Assembly: GCA_009773055.1 (NCBI GenBank)
Contig: WOUW01000013.1
Location: 1-38,693, forward strand
Reading direction: 5' to 3'
Length of the DNA stretch: 38,693 bases
Source: Paracoccaceae bacterium
GTDB lineage: Bacteria > Pseudomonadota > Alphaproteobacteria > Rhodobacterales > Rhodobacteraceae
Below the pieces are notes generated by a model. That model ran no database searches. It saw only the letters and a program-made list of their open reading frames with translations, and was not told the origin of the DNA. The translations under genes and the position numbers were made by a program. Below, piece by piece: positions 16,698-25,368 of the stretch (position 1 is its first letter; each line of letters begins with the position of its first letter).

Positions 16698-17636
16698 ATG
16701 GTCAGGGGTCGAACAGTGAAGGCGGCTCTGGCTATGGCCAGCGGCATGGTCCTCGGGGGGTGCATCGCCACCAGCCCGGGGAGCGGTATGGGCCCGCAAC
16801 CTGTTCTGGAACCGTTGCCCCTGGCCGCCCCCACACCGAAAAGCGCCGCTGCAGCAGCCTATTACGCCCAGGTTCAGCAGGCACTTCTTGCCCAGGGCAT
16901 GCTGCGGTCCGACGGTGGCGGCGACATCCCGGTCACCGACCGGATGCTGGCCGAGAATTTCCTGCGGATCGCGCTTTTTGACGAATATCGCCGGGGCTCG
17001 GGTGGGTTCGTGCGCGGCGAAACCGAAAGCAGCCTGCGCCGTTGGGAAGGCCCCGTCCGCATCGGCATAAACTTTGGCGCAAGCGTGCCTCCCGACAAGC
17101 AAGCGACCGACCGCGCACGGATTGCCAGTTTTGTCGACCGGCTGTCCCGGATCACCGGGCACCCGATGTCGGTCGATGACCGCGCGCCGAACTTCTTCAT
17201 CTACATCGTCTCGGAGGACGAGCGCGAGGCTTTGGGCCCCACCATTCGTGCCACCCTGCCCGGTCTTGGCATGGGCGAAGTGGCCGGAATCACCGGCATG
17301 CCGCGTACGACCTATTGCCTTGTCTACGCGCTGGCCGAGGGCAATTCCGGGTCATACACCAAGGCCTTCGCGGTGATCCGCGCCGAACACCCCGACCTTC
17401 TGCGCCTGTCCTGCCTGCATGAGGAACTGACGCAAGGCCTTGGCCTGCCGAACGATTCTCCACGCGCGCGGCCCTCGATCTTCAATGACGACGAGGAATT
17501 CGCGCTGTTGACCGACCAGGACGAGCTTATGTTGCGCATGCTTTACAGCCGCGAGCTACGCCCGGGCATGTCCGCGGCGGAAGCCCGCCCCATCGTCTTC
17601 TCCCTTGCACGCCGGCTGACCGGCGGCGAAAGTTGA
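16698..17636 (+). CDS. DUF2927 domain lipoprotein
   Basis: This 312-aa protein begins with a signal peptide ending in GMVLGGCIAT, a lipobox with Cys at 22. The DUF2927 domain follows: MLAENFLRIALFDEY, WEGPVRIGINFGASV, then RTTYCLVYALAEG and the characteristic LSCLHEELTQGLGLPNDSP with the HEE-x-x-x-x-x-G pattern of a zinc-metalloprotease-like helix. The domain resembles gluzincin proteases, though activity is not established. The protein would be lipid-anchored in the periplasm. It begins 18 nt after telA. GTG 16716 is an alternative start. Confidence 0.75.
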   Translation: MVRGRTVKAALAMASGMVLGGCIATSPGSGMGPQPVLEPLPLAAPTPKSAAAAAYYAQVQQALLAQGMLRSDGGGDIPVTDRMLAENFLRIALFDEYRRGSGGFVRGETESSLRRWEGPVRIGINFGASVPPDKQATDRARIASFVDRLSRITGHPMSVDDRAPNFFIYIVSEDEREALGPTIRATLPGLGMGEVAGITGMPRTTYCLVYALAEGNSGSYTKAFAVIRAEHPDLLRLSCLHEELTQGLGLPNDSPRARPSIFNDDEEFALLTDQDELMLRMLYSRELRPGMSAAEARPIVFSLARRLTGGES

Positions 17637-17657
17637 CCCCAAACAAAGGGTATCCCA

Positions 17658-18755
17658 ATGGTCTTCGATTTTCTCAAAGGCGAATTCATCGACGTCATCT
17701 CATGGCTGGATGACACGCGCGACACGATGGTCTGGCGGTTCGACCGTCGCGGGCAGGCGATCAAGATGGGTGCCAAGCTGACGGTCCGAGAGGGCCAGGC
17801 CGCAGTCTTCATCCACGAAGGCCAGCTGGCCGACGTCTTCACCCCCGGTCTCTACATGCTGGAGACCAACAACCTGCCGATCCTGACCACGCTGCAGCAC
17901 TGGGACCACGGCTTTCAATCGCCGTTCAAGTCCGAGATCTACTTCGTCAACACCACAAGGTTCAACGACCAGAAGTGGGGCACGAAGAACCCGATCATGG
18001 CGCGTGACCCGGAGTTCGGCCCGATCCGCCTGCGCGCGTTTGGCACCTACTCGATGCGGGTCAGCGATCCGGGCAAGTTCATCCAGGAAGTCGTCGGCAC
18101 GGACGGCGAGTTCACCTCGGACGAGATCAGCTTCCAGATCCGCAACGTGATCGTGCAATCCGCGTCGCAAGTGCTGGCCAAGTCGGGCATTCCAGTGCTG
18201 GACATGGCGGCAAACACCGCCGACCTTGGCAAGATCATCGCCAATGCCATCGCCCCGCAGGTCGGGGAATACGGCCTGACCATTCCGGAATTCTACATCG
18301 AAAACATCAGCTTGCCGGAAGAGGTCGAAAAGGCCCTGGACAAGCGCACCTCGATGGGTGTGGTGGGCGACCTTAACCGCTACATGCAGTTCAACGCGGC
18401 CGAAAGCATGGGTCAGCCGGGCAGTGCCATGGGGTCGGCCATGGGGGCCGGGATGGGCATGGGGATGGGTGCAAGCATGGCGCAAAACATGGGCCCCTGG
18501 GGATCGCAGCCGGGTGCCGCCGCCGCTCCGCCGCCACCACCGCCAGCGCCCGCAGGCAAAGCCTGGCATCTGGCCGCAGATGGCGCAACGAGCGGTCCCT
18601 TCACCGAGGCTGACCTTGCCCAGTGGGCGACCGAAGGCCGGTTGAACCGCGCGACGATGGTGTGGACCGCCGGTCAGGATGGCTGGAAGATGGCCGCCGA
18701 GACCGAGCTTGCCCGGCTTCTGGATCAGGTTCCCCCGCCGCTGCCCAAACCGTAG
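17658..18755 (+). CDS. SPFH-domain protein with C-terminal GYF_2-like module
   Basis: This 365-aa protein has an SPFH/virion-core-like domain over about residues 30-250: KMGAKLTVREGQAAVFIHEG, QVLAKSGIPVLDMAANTADL and LPEEVEKALDKRTSMGVVGD. A Gly/Met/Ala- and Pro-rich linker follows at about 258-305. The C-terminus is a GYF_2-like peptide-binding module (AWHLAADGATSGPFTEADLA, ending WKMAAETELARLL). No transmembrane helix is seen. SPFH proteins form ring scaffolds at membranes; a GYF-type domain usually binds Pro-rich peptides. It lies 21 nt after the DUF2927 gene and 2 nt before the zinc-ribbon gene. Confidence 0.8.
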   Translation: MVFDFLKGEFIDVISWLDDTRDTMVWRFDRRGQAIKMGAKLTVREGQAAVFIHEGQLADVFTPGLYMLETNNLPILTTLQHWDHGFQSPFKSEIYFVNTTRFNDQKWGTKNPIMARDPEFGPIRLRAFGTYSMRVSDPGKFIQEVVGTDGEFTSDEISFQIRNVIVQSASQVLAKSGIPVLDMAANTADLGKIIANAIAPQVGEYGLTIPEFYIENISLPEEVEKALDKRTSMGVVGDLNRYMQFNAAESMGQPGSAMGSAMGAGMGMGMGASMAQNMGPWGSQPGAAAAPPPPPPAPAGKAWHLAADGATSGPFTEADLAQWATEGRLNRATMVWTAGQDGWKMAAETELARLLDQVPPPLPKP

Positions 18756-18757
18756 CC

Positions 18758-19894
18758 ATGCCGCAGGACGAATTTCGCTGGCCGTGTTCCCAATGCGGCG
18801 CGCAGTTGCGCTATGCTCCTGGCCAGACCAGCTTGACCTGCGAAAACTGCGGTCATGTGCAAGCCATCGCTCCCGACCGCCCCCGCGACCGCGCGCGCGC
18901 GCTGCAAGAGCTTGATCTTGCTCGCGGATTGCGTGACGATCTTGCGGCGTCGGACATGGTCGAAGTGCGCACAACGTCTTGCCCGAACTGCGGCGCCAGG
19001 GTCGAGATCACCGAAGCGACGCATGCCACCGAATGCCCGTTCTGCGACACGCCCGTGGTGCTGGATACGGGCACCCAGCGCCACATCAAGCCGCAGGCGC
19101 TGGTTCCCTTCGTGCTGACCGAACCGCAAGCGCGGGGAGCGATGATCAAGTGGTTGGGGAGCCTCTGGTTCGCGCCCGGCACGCTTCTGGAATACGCCCG
19201 CAAGGGACGCGCGATGACCGGGATCTACGTGCCGTTCTGGACCTTCGACGCGGACACTGCAAGCCGCTATTCGGGCGATCGCGGCGAGTATTACTACGAG
19301 ACCCGGACAGTGCAGGTGCGGGTCAACGGTCGGATGGAGCGCCGTGAGGAACGGGTGCGCCGGACGCGCTGGTATTCGGCATCGGGCCGCGTGTCGCGCG
19401 ATTTTGACGACGTGCTGGTCATGGCCTCGCGCAGCCTGCCCGCGCGGCTTGGCAACGAGCTGACGCCCTGGGACCTCGGCGCGCTGACGAGCTATACCCC
19501 TGAATTTCTTGCCGGTTTCCGCGCCGAGGGCTATTCCGTCCCCCTTGCTGATGGTCTGGTCGAGGCCCGCGACCGGATGTCCGACGTGATCCGCAGCGAC
19601 GTGCGGCGCGACATCGGCGGGGACGAACAGCGCATCCATTCCGTCGACACCGACTGGTCGGACGAGACCTTCAAGCACATCCTTTTGCCGGTCTGGATGG
19701 CGGCCTACAAATACAACGGCAAAAGCTATCGCTTCCTGGTCAACGGCCAGACCGGCGAGGTTCAGGGCGAGCGGCCCTGGTCGGTCTGGAAGATCGCGCT
19801 GGCGGTTATTTTCGTTGCAGCTGTGATACTTGGGGCGGTCTACCTGTCGGACCCCAAGGCTGTCGGCCTGCCACAGCCCGAGTGGATGAACTAG
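18758..19894 (+). CDS. double zinc-ribbon, C-terminally membrane-anchored protein
   Basis: This is 378 aa from ATG 18758. Two zinc ribbons are evident: Cys10, Cys13, Cys28, Cys31 and Cys75, Cys78, Cys93, Cys96. A large beta-rich domain follows (IYVPFWTFDADTASRYSGDR, HILLPVWMAAYKYNGKSYRF). One transmembrane helix lies at about 345-363, close to the C-terminus. Proteins of this shape are often annotated as primosomal protein N'-like or TFIIB-type zinc ribbon, but they lack helicase motifs. It closes the operon, and its stop overlaps the stop of the opposite small membrane gene by 4 nt. The position beside SPFH suggests they act together. Confidence 0.75.
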   Translation: MPQDEFRWPCSQCGAQLRYAPGQTSLTCENCGHVQAIAPDRPRDRARALQELDLARGLRDDLAASDMVEVRTTSCPNCGARVEITEATHATECPFCDTPVVLDTGTQRHIKPQALVPFVLTEPQARGAMIKWLGSLWFAPGTLLEYARKGRAMTGIYVPFWTFDADTASRYSGDRGEYYYETRTVQVRVNGRMERREERVRRTRWYSASGRVSRDFDDVLVMASRSLPARLGNELTPWDLGALTSYTPEFLAGFRAEGYSVPLADGLVEARDRMSDVIRSDVRRDIGGDEQRIHSVDTDWSDETFKHILLPVWMAAYKYNGKSYRFLVNGQTGEVQGERPWSVWKIALAVIFVAAVILGAVYLSDPKAVGLPQPEWMN

Positions 19895-20076
19895 CTGTTC
19901 CGCTGAAAGAACAGCATGTAGCCGGCATAGGCCCCGGCGGCCAAGAACATCAGGCCCCAGAACGGCGACTGGAGATAGAAAAACTCCATCAGCCCCCAGC
20001 CGATGGGCAAAATGACGGTGACCCAGCGCACCAGAGGGTGGCGGAAGAACGGGTCGTTGGGGTCGAGAAACTTCAT
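19891..20076 (-). CDS. small conserved membrane protein
   Basis: This 61-aa protein opens with MKFLDPNDPFFRHPLVRW, and two hydrophobic helices follow (about 18-34 and 40-56). The FLDPNDPFF opening is a pattern I associate with Rhodobacteraceae small inner-membrane proteins. The function is unknown. It is convergent with the zinc-ribbon gene, with a 4-nt overlap. Confidence 0.7.
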   Translation of the reverse strand: MKFLDPNDPFFRHPLVRWVTVILPIGWGLMEFFYLQSPFWGLMFLAAGAYAGYMLFFQRNS

Positions 20077-20125
20077 GCCTTTGGTCCCCGTTCATGGCAT
20101 CCTTGCGCGACAAAGGGAGGACGAC

Positions 20126-20443
20126 ATGCCCCAGATTGTCAAGGATTTCCAAGGACAAACTGTCATCACCACCTTCGATACGACACCGGCGATGGCCTTC
20201 GATCTGGTCGAGGCACTGGAGGCCGCCTATCAGGATTGCATCCGCCTGCAACCGGGGTTCATCGCGGCGGGGCTGCACATGAACGACGCCCGAACGCGGA
20301 TCTGCAACTACTCGCAATGGAAACGCCGCGAGGATTACCAGGCGATGCTGCGAACCCCAGAGATGCGCGAGCGGAACCGCAAGATCAACGAGCTGTGCCG
20401 GGGGTTCGAGCCGGTGATGTACGAGGTGGTAGGGGTGTTCTGA
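20126..20443 (+). CDS. antibiotic biosynthesis monooxygenase (ABM) domain protein
   Basis: This 105-aa protein has the dimeric ferredoxin-like fold of ABM proteins: LEAAYQDCIRLQPGFIAAGL, the Trp-containing ICNYSQWKRREDYQAMLRTP and a final strand GFEPVMYEVVGVF. The family includes small cofactor-free oxygenases, but many members have no known substrate. ATG 20126 is preceded by GGGAGG. Confidence 0.75.
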   Translation: MPQIVKDFQGQTVITTFDTTPAMAFDLVEALEAAYQDCIRLQPGFIAAGLHMNDARTRICNYSQWKRREDYQAMLRTPEMRERNRKINELCRGFEPVMYEVVGVF

Positions 20444-20503
20444 TCAGAAGCGGCGTTCGGTCTGTTAGGTCAATGGGTTAGCGGAACTCCTCCGGTATTC
20501 TTT

Positions 20504-20562
20504 GCGTATTCATCGCGTGCATATCGCATGCATACGCGCGGGGTGGGATAGGTGCGTTAACC
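20504..20562 (+). repeat. dispersed intergenic element, copy 1
   Basis: GCGTATTCAT, then CATGCATACGCGCGG, then GTTAACC occur in this order within 59 nt. The same three words in the same order and orientation recur at 37853-37921. The last two words are 29 nt apart here and 28 nt apart in the second copy. This copy lies between the 3' ends of two convergent genes. Confidence 0.7.
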
Positions 20563-20590
20563 CTGAGCGGCGAATCGGCTTCGGACCCCT

Positions 20591-21019
20591 TTAGGCCGAA
20601 GGCACTTCGCCACAGGCCCGGAACGCCTCGACCGCCGGACGCGCGCCGGTAAGGTCGAAGGGGATTGCCGTGTCACCGGCCAGCGCCGTCGCCATCCCGT
20701 TGAAGGCCAGCCCGTCCAGCACATTCCCAAAGCCTGTGTCGGAGACAGTCAGCGTCCGCCTGTCCGGCGACAGCTGGTGGCGACCGGTGCCGATGGTCAA
20801 CCCGGCGGACCCGTCGAAGCGAAGTCCGAAGGTGTCGGCTACCGGCCAGGGCTCGGGGCGGGTGAGCGTGATCGCGTAGGGTTCGGGTTGGGCAGGGTCG
20901 TAGGTCACGCGGACGGAGAGGTCGGGGGTGTCGTTGAGGATGGTGCAGATGGGCGTGGGGGTGAAGTCCCAGGCCTGTGCGGGGGCGGTGAGGAGGAGGA
21001 GGGCGATTAGCGGGCGCAT
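20591..21019 (-). CDS. uncharacterised exported protein
   Basis: This 142-aa protein has a signal peptide MRPLIALLLLTAPAQA, with cleavage before WDF. The mature part is beta-rich with two cysteines (ICTILND near 25 and FRACGEV near 137), probably a disulfide. The C-terminal segment AIPFDLTGARPAVEAFRACG resembles ends of small periplasmic proteins that include a conserved Cys. No family could be named. It lies about 220 bp beyond the AT-rich protease gene, on the same strand. Confidence 0.65.
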   Translation of the reverse strand: MRPLIALLLLTAPAQAWDFTPTPICTILNDTPDLSVRVTYDPAQPEPYAITLTRPEPWPVADTFGLRFDGSAGLTIGTGRHQLSPDRRTLTVSDTGFGNVLDGLAFNGMATALAGDTAIPFDLTGARPAVEAFRACGEVPSA

Positions 21020-21095
21020 GGTGGGGAGATGGGGTGGGGGGTTGGGGCGTCAAGGTTGGGATGAGGAGAGTCGGGGCAAGTCTCGACCTGCGAGT

Positions 21096-21117
21096 GGTGC
21101 GCGATGAATGCGCACCC
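21096..21117. repeat. GGTGCGC/GCGCACC hairpin
   Basis: GGTGCGC and GCGCACC pair over 7 bp around GATGAAT, followed by CTACG. I have the impression that near-identical GGTGCGC-ATGAAT-GCGCACC hairpins recur in intergenic regions of Rhodobacterales genomes, but only this copy is in the window. Confidence 0.45.
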
Positions 21118-21134
21118 TACGCCGGGGTGCAAAG

Positions 21135-21230
21135 CTGACCGCGACCGGCACGCGGGGGTGGGAGCGATATATCGCGCCCGCCCCCGGGGGGCGGGTCGGG
21201 CGCGGTCAGATTTGCTTTGGGCAAATCTGA
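21135..21230. repeat. nested palindromes at the edge of the AT-rich protease gene
   Basis: Outer arms CTGACCGCG (21135-21143) and CGCGGTCAG (21201-21209) flank a 32-nt near-perfect palindrome (21154-21185). The inner stem has 15 pairs, with one T-G wobble and one A-G mismatch, centred on AT. A second perfect stem, TCAGATTTGC/GCAAATCTGA with loop TTTGG, follows at 21206-21230. The structure may form a cruciform in DNA or a strong RNA fold downstream of the protease gene. Confidence 0.8.
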
Positions 21231-21240
21231 CGTTACCTAT

Positions 21241-22059
21241 CTAGTTAAGTGCTAAATTCTGGAAGAGTTCATGGACGACGTCAACTCTCCAAACCCGCCC
21301 TAGCTGAGAATGGACACCTTTATCTCCAAGTCGCCCTGCGTAAATTCCAAGCAATGTCTTCCACGATCCAATCAAAGTATCCAGCTTCGCATGACTGTTC
21401 GGTGCAAACAAACCACTGCCAACTGCACCAACTGGAGATCCAGACAGCCCTTGGTTCCCAATTGTATCTACCAGAATGACCGGCGTGCCATTATACTGAA
21501 GGTCCGGCTCAGAAGCAATTGAAGCACGCTTCCAAATCGGCGTCCCATGAGCAGACGAGACACCTTCAGGAAAACCCACAATGAATGCATCACTTCCCAC
21601 TTCTGGCCGCCAACGTGTCTCGTAACTGATTTCATTTATGCAGCAGAATTTGTATCCGCCGTCTTCAGCGATCGGCAGTCGAAACGTTGCTATATCAACT
21701 TGATTACCATTTGGATGCTCAATCCAAAGGCGCTGACCTTCTGCGTCTTCAATTGTCACTTCAAATTTAAATTCAATCAAGAATCCGCGTTGAGGATCCC
21801 CACTATCGGCCTTCTCAAATTTTCCTTCCACTAAAACCCTATTTTGGCAAAATGATCCCAATGGGCGCAGCGTTTCGGCATGCAAACCGGACAGGCAATG
21901 CCAGTTAGTTACTACGTATACTGACCCACCATGTCTCCACAGAAATCCAGAGCTAGTTGAATTTCCCGTTTCCGTTCCGTCAGGAAAGACACGTCGGGCA
22001 GTAAGTCTGCAGACAGACTTTGTCTCATTTGCAATAATCGGCTCACGCGTCACTTTCAC
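21241..22059 (-). CDS. trypsin-like serine protease, low GC, probably acquired
   Basis: This is 272 aa from GTG 22059; no in-frame ATG is better placed, and GAGGGGG lies upstream inside uvrB. A trypsin-fold triad is visible: His in VYVVTNWHCLSG (near 48), Asp in QVDIATFRLP (near 121) and Ser in GNQGLSGSPV (near 213). There is no signal peptide, so it would be cytoplasmic. GC content is well below that of every neighbour and codon use is A/T-richer, which indicates horizontal transfer. It starts 2 nt beyond the uvrB stop. Cytoplasmic trypsin-like proteases of this kind occur in defence islands, but no partner gene is present here. Confidence 0.75.
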   Translation of the reverse strand: MKVTREPIIANETKSVCRLTARRVFPDGTETGNSTSSGFLWRHGGSVYVVTNWHCLSGLHAETLRPLGSFCQNRVLVEGKFEKADSGDPQRGFLIEFKFEVTIEDAEGQRLWIEHPNGNQVDIATFRLPIAEDGGYKFCCINEISYETRWRPEVGSDAFIVGFPEGVSSAHGTPIWKRASIASEPDLQYNGTPVILVDTIGNQGLSGSPVGAVGSGLFAPNSHAKLDTLIGSWKTLLGIYAGRLGDKGVHSQLGRVWRVDVVHELFQNLALN

Positions 22060-22060
22060 A

Positions 22061-24244
22061 TTACGCCCGCCCCCTCGACCGCTTCCCACCCCTCTGCCCT
22101 GCCCTGCCCGCCGTGCTCCGCCCGGCCATCTTCACCGCTTCCTCCACCGCTTCTTCGATCACCTCTTGCCGGGCGAAGGGGTCGTCGGCCACCGCCAACT
22201 CCACCGCTTCCAGACGCTTGACCTCATCCCGCAGGCGGGCGGCTTCTTCGAATTCCAGGTTCTCGGCCGCCTTGCGCATCTGCAGGCGCAGGGCATCAAG
22301 GTGGGCGGCGAGGTTCTTGCCGACCATGGGCTTGTCGATCTTGGTGGTGATCCGGGCCTGATCGGTGTCGCCCTCCCAGGTGCCGAAGAGGACATCCTCG
22401 ACATTCTTCCTAATCGTCTCGGGCGTGATGCCGTGCTTGAGGTTGTAGGCCACCTGCTTTTCGCGGCGGCGGTTGGTCTCGCCGATCGCGCGTTCCATGC
22501 TGCCGGTCATGCGGTCGGCATACATGATCACCCGGCCTTCGGAGTTGCGGGCAGCGCGGCCGATGGTCTGGATGAGGCTGGTTTCGGAGCGCAGGAAGCC
22601 CTCCTTGTCGGCGTCGAGGATTGCCACAAGGCCGCATTCGGGGATGTCCAACCCTTCGCGGAGGAGGTTGATGCCGACCAGCACGTCGAAGGCCCCCAGC
22701 CGCAAATCGCGCAGGATTTCAATGCGTTCGATGGTGTCGATGTCGGAGTGCATATAGCGCACCCGGATGCCTTGTTCGTGGAGGTAGTCGGTCAGATCCT
22801 CGGCCATACGCTTGGTCAGGACGGTGGCGAGGGTGCGGAGGCCCTTGGCGGCAACCTTGCGGATCTCGTCGAGAAGGTCGTCTACCTGCATTTCCACGGG
22901 CCGGATCTCGACCTGCGGGTCGATCAGGCCAGTCGGGCGGATGACCTGTTCGGTGAAGACGCCCCCCGTTTGCTCCATCTCCCACGCCGCGGGGGTGGCC
23001 GAGACGAAGACCGATTGCGGGCGCATGGCGTCCCACTCCTCGAACTTCAGGGGGCGGTTGTCCATGCAGGAGGGGAGCCGGAAGCCGTGTTCGGCGAGTG
23101 TCATCTTGCGGCGGAAGTCGCCCTTGTACATGCCACCGATCTGCGGGACCGAGACGTGGCTTTCGTCCGCGAAGACGATGGCATTGTCAGGGATGAATTC
23201 GAAGAGCGTCGGTGGCGGTTCGCCCGGGGCGCGGCCGGTGAGGTAGCGGGAGTAGTTCTCGATCCCGGCGCAGGAGCCGGTGGCTTCCAGCATTTCGAGG
23301 TCGAAGTTGGTTCGCTGTTCAAGCCGTTGTGCTTCCAGCAGTTTCCCTTCGGAGGTGAGCTGCTTCAGGCGGTGGAAAAGCTCGTCCTTGATGCCCTTGA
23401 TCGCTTGTTGCAGCGTGGGCCGTGGGGTGACGTAGTGGGAGTTCGCGTAGATGCGAATCTGCTTGAAGCTGTCGGTCTTGGCCCCGGTCAAGGGGTCAAA
23501 TTCGGTAATCGCTTCCAGCTCTTCGCCAAAGAAGGAAAACCGCCAGGCCCGGTCTTCAAGGTGGGCGGGCCAGACTTCAAGGCTGTCACCCCGCACCCGG
23601 AAAGCCCCGCGCTGGAATGCCGTCTCCAGGCGACGGTACTGCTGGGCCACAAGGTCGGCCATCACCTTGCGCTGGTCGTAAAGCTGGCCCACGATCAGAT
23701 CGACGGTCATCGCGGAATAGGTCTCGACCGAGCCGATGCCGTAGATGCAGGAGACCGAGGCGACGATGATCACGTCGTCGCGTTCCAGAAGCGCCCGGGT
23801 GGCCGAGTGGCGCATCCGGTCGATCTGTTCGTTGATCTGGGATTCCTTTTCTATGTAGGTGTCGGTGCGGGCGACATAGGCCTCGGGCTGGTAGTAGTCG
23901 TAGTAGGAAACGAAGTATTCGACGGCGTTGTCGGGGAAGAAACCCTTGAATTCGCCGTATAATTGGGCCGCCAGCGTCTTGTTCGGCGCAAGGATGATGG
24001 CGGGGCGCTGGGTTTCCTCGATCACCTTGGCCATGGTGAAGGTCTTGCCGGTGCCGGTCGCTCCCAGCAGGACCTGATCGCGTTCGCCCGCGTTCACCCC
24101 GGCGGTCAGTTCGGCGATGGCGGTGGGCTGGTCGCCTGCGGGCTGGAACGGGGTGGACAGCACGAACCGCCGTCCGCCTTCCAGCTTGGGCTTGGTCAGG
24201 ACGTCCGGGCGTTCGGTCACGGCGTTGGCGTTGTTGTGCGGCAT
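22061..24244 (-). CDS. uvrB: UvrABC excinuclease subunit B
   Basis: This 727-aa DNA repair helicase-like subunit is loaded by UvrA at lesions and recruits UvrC. The Walker A motif [13 protein letters not shown] lies near residue 60. The beta-hairpin region [14 protein letters not shown], the DEAD-like [16 protein letters not shown] and helicase motif [14 protein letters not shown] are all present. A UVR domain ([20 protein letters not shown]) lies near 670, and a basic tail extends it beyond E. coli UvrB. I looked for an SOS box upstream and found no convincing one. Confidence 0.97.
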   Translation of the reverse strand: MPHNNANAVTERPDVLTKPKLEGGRRFVLSTPFQPAGDQPTAIAELTAGVNAGERDQVLLGATGTGKTFTMAKVIEETQRPAIILAPNKTLAAQLYGEFKGFFPDNAVEYFVSYYDYYQPEAYVARTDTYIEKESQINEQIDRMRHSATRALLERDDVIIVASVSCIYGIGSVETYSAMTVDLIVGQLYDQRKVMADLVAQQYRRLETAFQRGAFRVRGDSLEVWPAHLEDRAWRFSFFGEELEAITEFDPLTGAKTDSFKQIRIYANSHYVTPRPTLQQAIKGIKDELFHRLKQLTSEGKLLEAQRLEQRTNFDLEMLEATGSCAGIENYSRYLTGRAPGEPPPTLFEFIPDNAIVFADESHVSVPQIGGMYKGDFRRKMTLAEHGFRLPSCMDNRPLKFEEWDAMRPQSVFVSATPAAWEMEQTGGVFTEQVIRPTGLIDPQVEIRPVEMQVDDLLDEIRKVAAKGLRTLATVLTKRMAEDLTDYLHEQGIRVRYMHSDIDTIERIEILRDLRLGAFDVLVGINLLREGLDIPECGLVAILDADKEGFLRSETSLIQTIGRAARNSEGRVIMYADRMTGSMERAIGETNRRREKQVAYNLKHGITPETIRKNVEDVLFGTWEGDTDQARITTKIDKPMVGKNLAAHLDALRLQMRKAAENLEFEEAARLRDEVKRLEAVELAVADDPFARQEVIEEAVEEAVKMAGRSTAGRAGQRGGKRSRGRA

Positions 24245-24391
24245 CGGGCACGTCCTTGTCGAGTCGGGGGCGAGTCGAAGGGTCTGCCAGATTTGATCCG
24301 TTTTTGTTCCAGTTCAAGCGGCGATCCGCGTGACCGGGCGAAACCGTTGCCGATTGCGCGCCAAGCGGCTAAGGCTCCCCGCCAGAGGTGA

Positions 24392-25267
24392 ATGATGGCG
24401 AAGAAGATCGACACGCAGGCGGTGGGGCTGGATGTGGGGCTGGCGTTCATCCGCTGGCTGACCGGGGCCGAGAACCTGCACTACGGGCTTTGGACCGGGC
24501 TGGAGGTCGCGGCGGGCAATCTGCGAACTGCGCAGGACGCCTACACGGCAAAGCTGTTTGGTTATCTGCCAGCGATGCCGCCGGGGCGCGGCTTGCGCAT
24601 CCTCGACATCGGCGGAGGCGCTGGCGAGACGGCGAAGAAGCTGATCGCGCTTGGCCATTCGGTCGAGATCGTGGTCCCCTCGCCTTTCCTGGCCGCGCGG
24701 TGCCGCGAGACAGCGACAGGGGCTGTGGTCCACGAATGCACGTTCGAAGCGTTTCAGGGCGAAGGGCCGTTCGACCTTTGCCTCTTCTCGGAGAGCTTCC
24801 AGTATATCCCGCTGGCAGAAAGCCTGCCGAAATGTGCGCGGCTGCTGGCACCGGGCGGGCAGGTTCTGATTGCCGACTGCTTCCGGACCGAGGCCTACCG
24901 GGGCCGGGCCGCGCATGGTCCGCAGCCTGGTGGCGGTCACCCGGTCGCTGTGTTCCGCGCGGCTTTGGCGCCGGCGGGGTTCGCGGTCCTGGCCGAGGAA
25001 GACATCACCGATGCTGTCGCACCGTCGATCGACCTGGAACAACGGCTGTTCAACGTCCTCGGGCACGGGGTCACGCGGGTTTCGGACGAGATTCGTGGCC
25101 AGCGGCCCGGCGCGCACTGGGCGCTGGCGCGGATCATCGGGTTGTTCCTGTCCCGCAGCCGGCGCGAGAACCTGATGCAGCGGCTGACTGGCACAAGCCG
25201 GACCTCCGAAGCGTTCCGCACCTTCAACCGGTATCAGATCTTCAAGCTGGGTCGGACTTCTGCCTAA
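24392..25267 (+). CDS. class I SAM-dependent methyltransferase
   Basis: This 291-aa protein binds S-adenosylmethionine through RILDIGGGAGETAKKL (motif I, near 70) and shows a downstream acidic strand VEIVVPSPF and motif LLAPGGQVLIADCF. The N-terminus resembles phosphoethanolamine- or sterol-type methyltransferases (FIRWLTGAENLHYGLWTGLE). The substrate is not known. It begins with tandem ATGATG, divergent from uvrB, and is followed by a strong terminator-like stem. Confidence 0.8.
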   Translation: MMAKKIDTQAVGLDVGLAFIRWLTGAENLHYGLWTGLEVAAGNLRTAQDAYTAKLFGYLPAMPPGRGLRILDIGGGAGETAKKLIALGHSVEIVVPSPFLAARCRETATGAVVHECTFEAFQGEGPFDLCLFSESFQYIPLAESLPKCARLLAPGGQVLIADCFRTEAYRGRAAHGPQPGGGHPVAVFRAALAPAGFAVLAEEDITDAVAPSIDLEQRLFNVLGHGVTRVSDEIRGQRPGAHWALARIIGLFLSRSRRENLMQRLTGTSRTSEAFRTFNRYQIFKLGRTSA

Positions 25268-25368
25268 AACCATGTGACCGCAAGTCGGGTTTTCGCGCGT
25301 CGCTTTGCAACTTAAGGTTGATTTAATCCGATCCATCCGGCAGAGTGATGCTGCAAGCAGCAACTAGA

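Noticed and set aside
18725-20317. 530-codon open frame on the minus strand
   Set aside because: It is antisense to the zinc-ribbon gene and its neighbours. Cysteine ribbons and codon bias support the plus strand.
22166-23962. 598-codon open frame on the plus strand
   Set aside because: It is wholly antisense to uvrB, whose frame is unmistakable.
24245-24391. SOS (LexA) box before uvrB
   Set aside because: GAAC-N7-GATC is present, but the Rhodobacter-type box is GTTC-N7-GATC. The GTTC pair here is only 2 nt apart, so no site fits.
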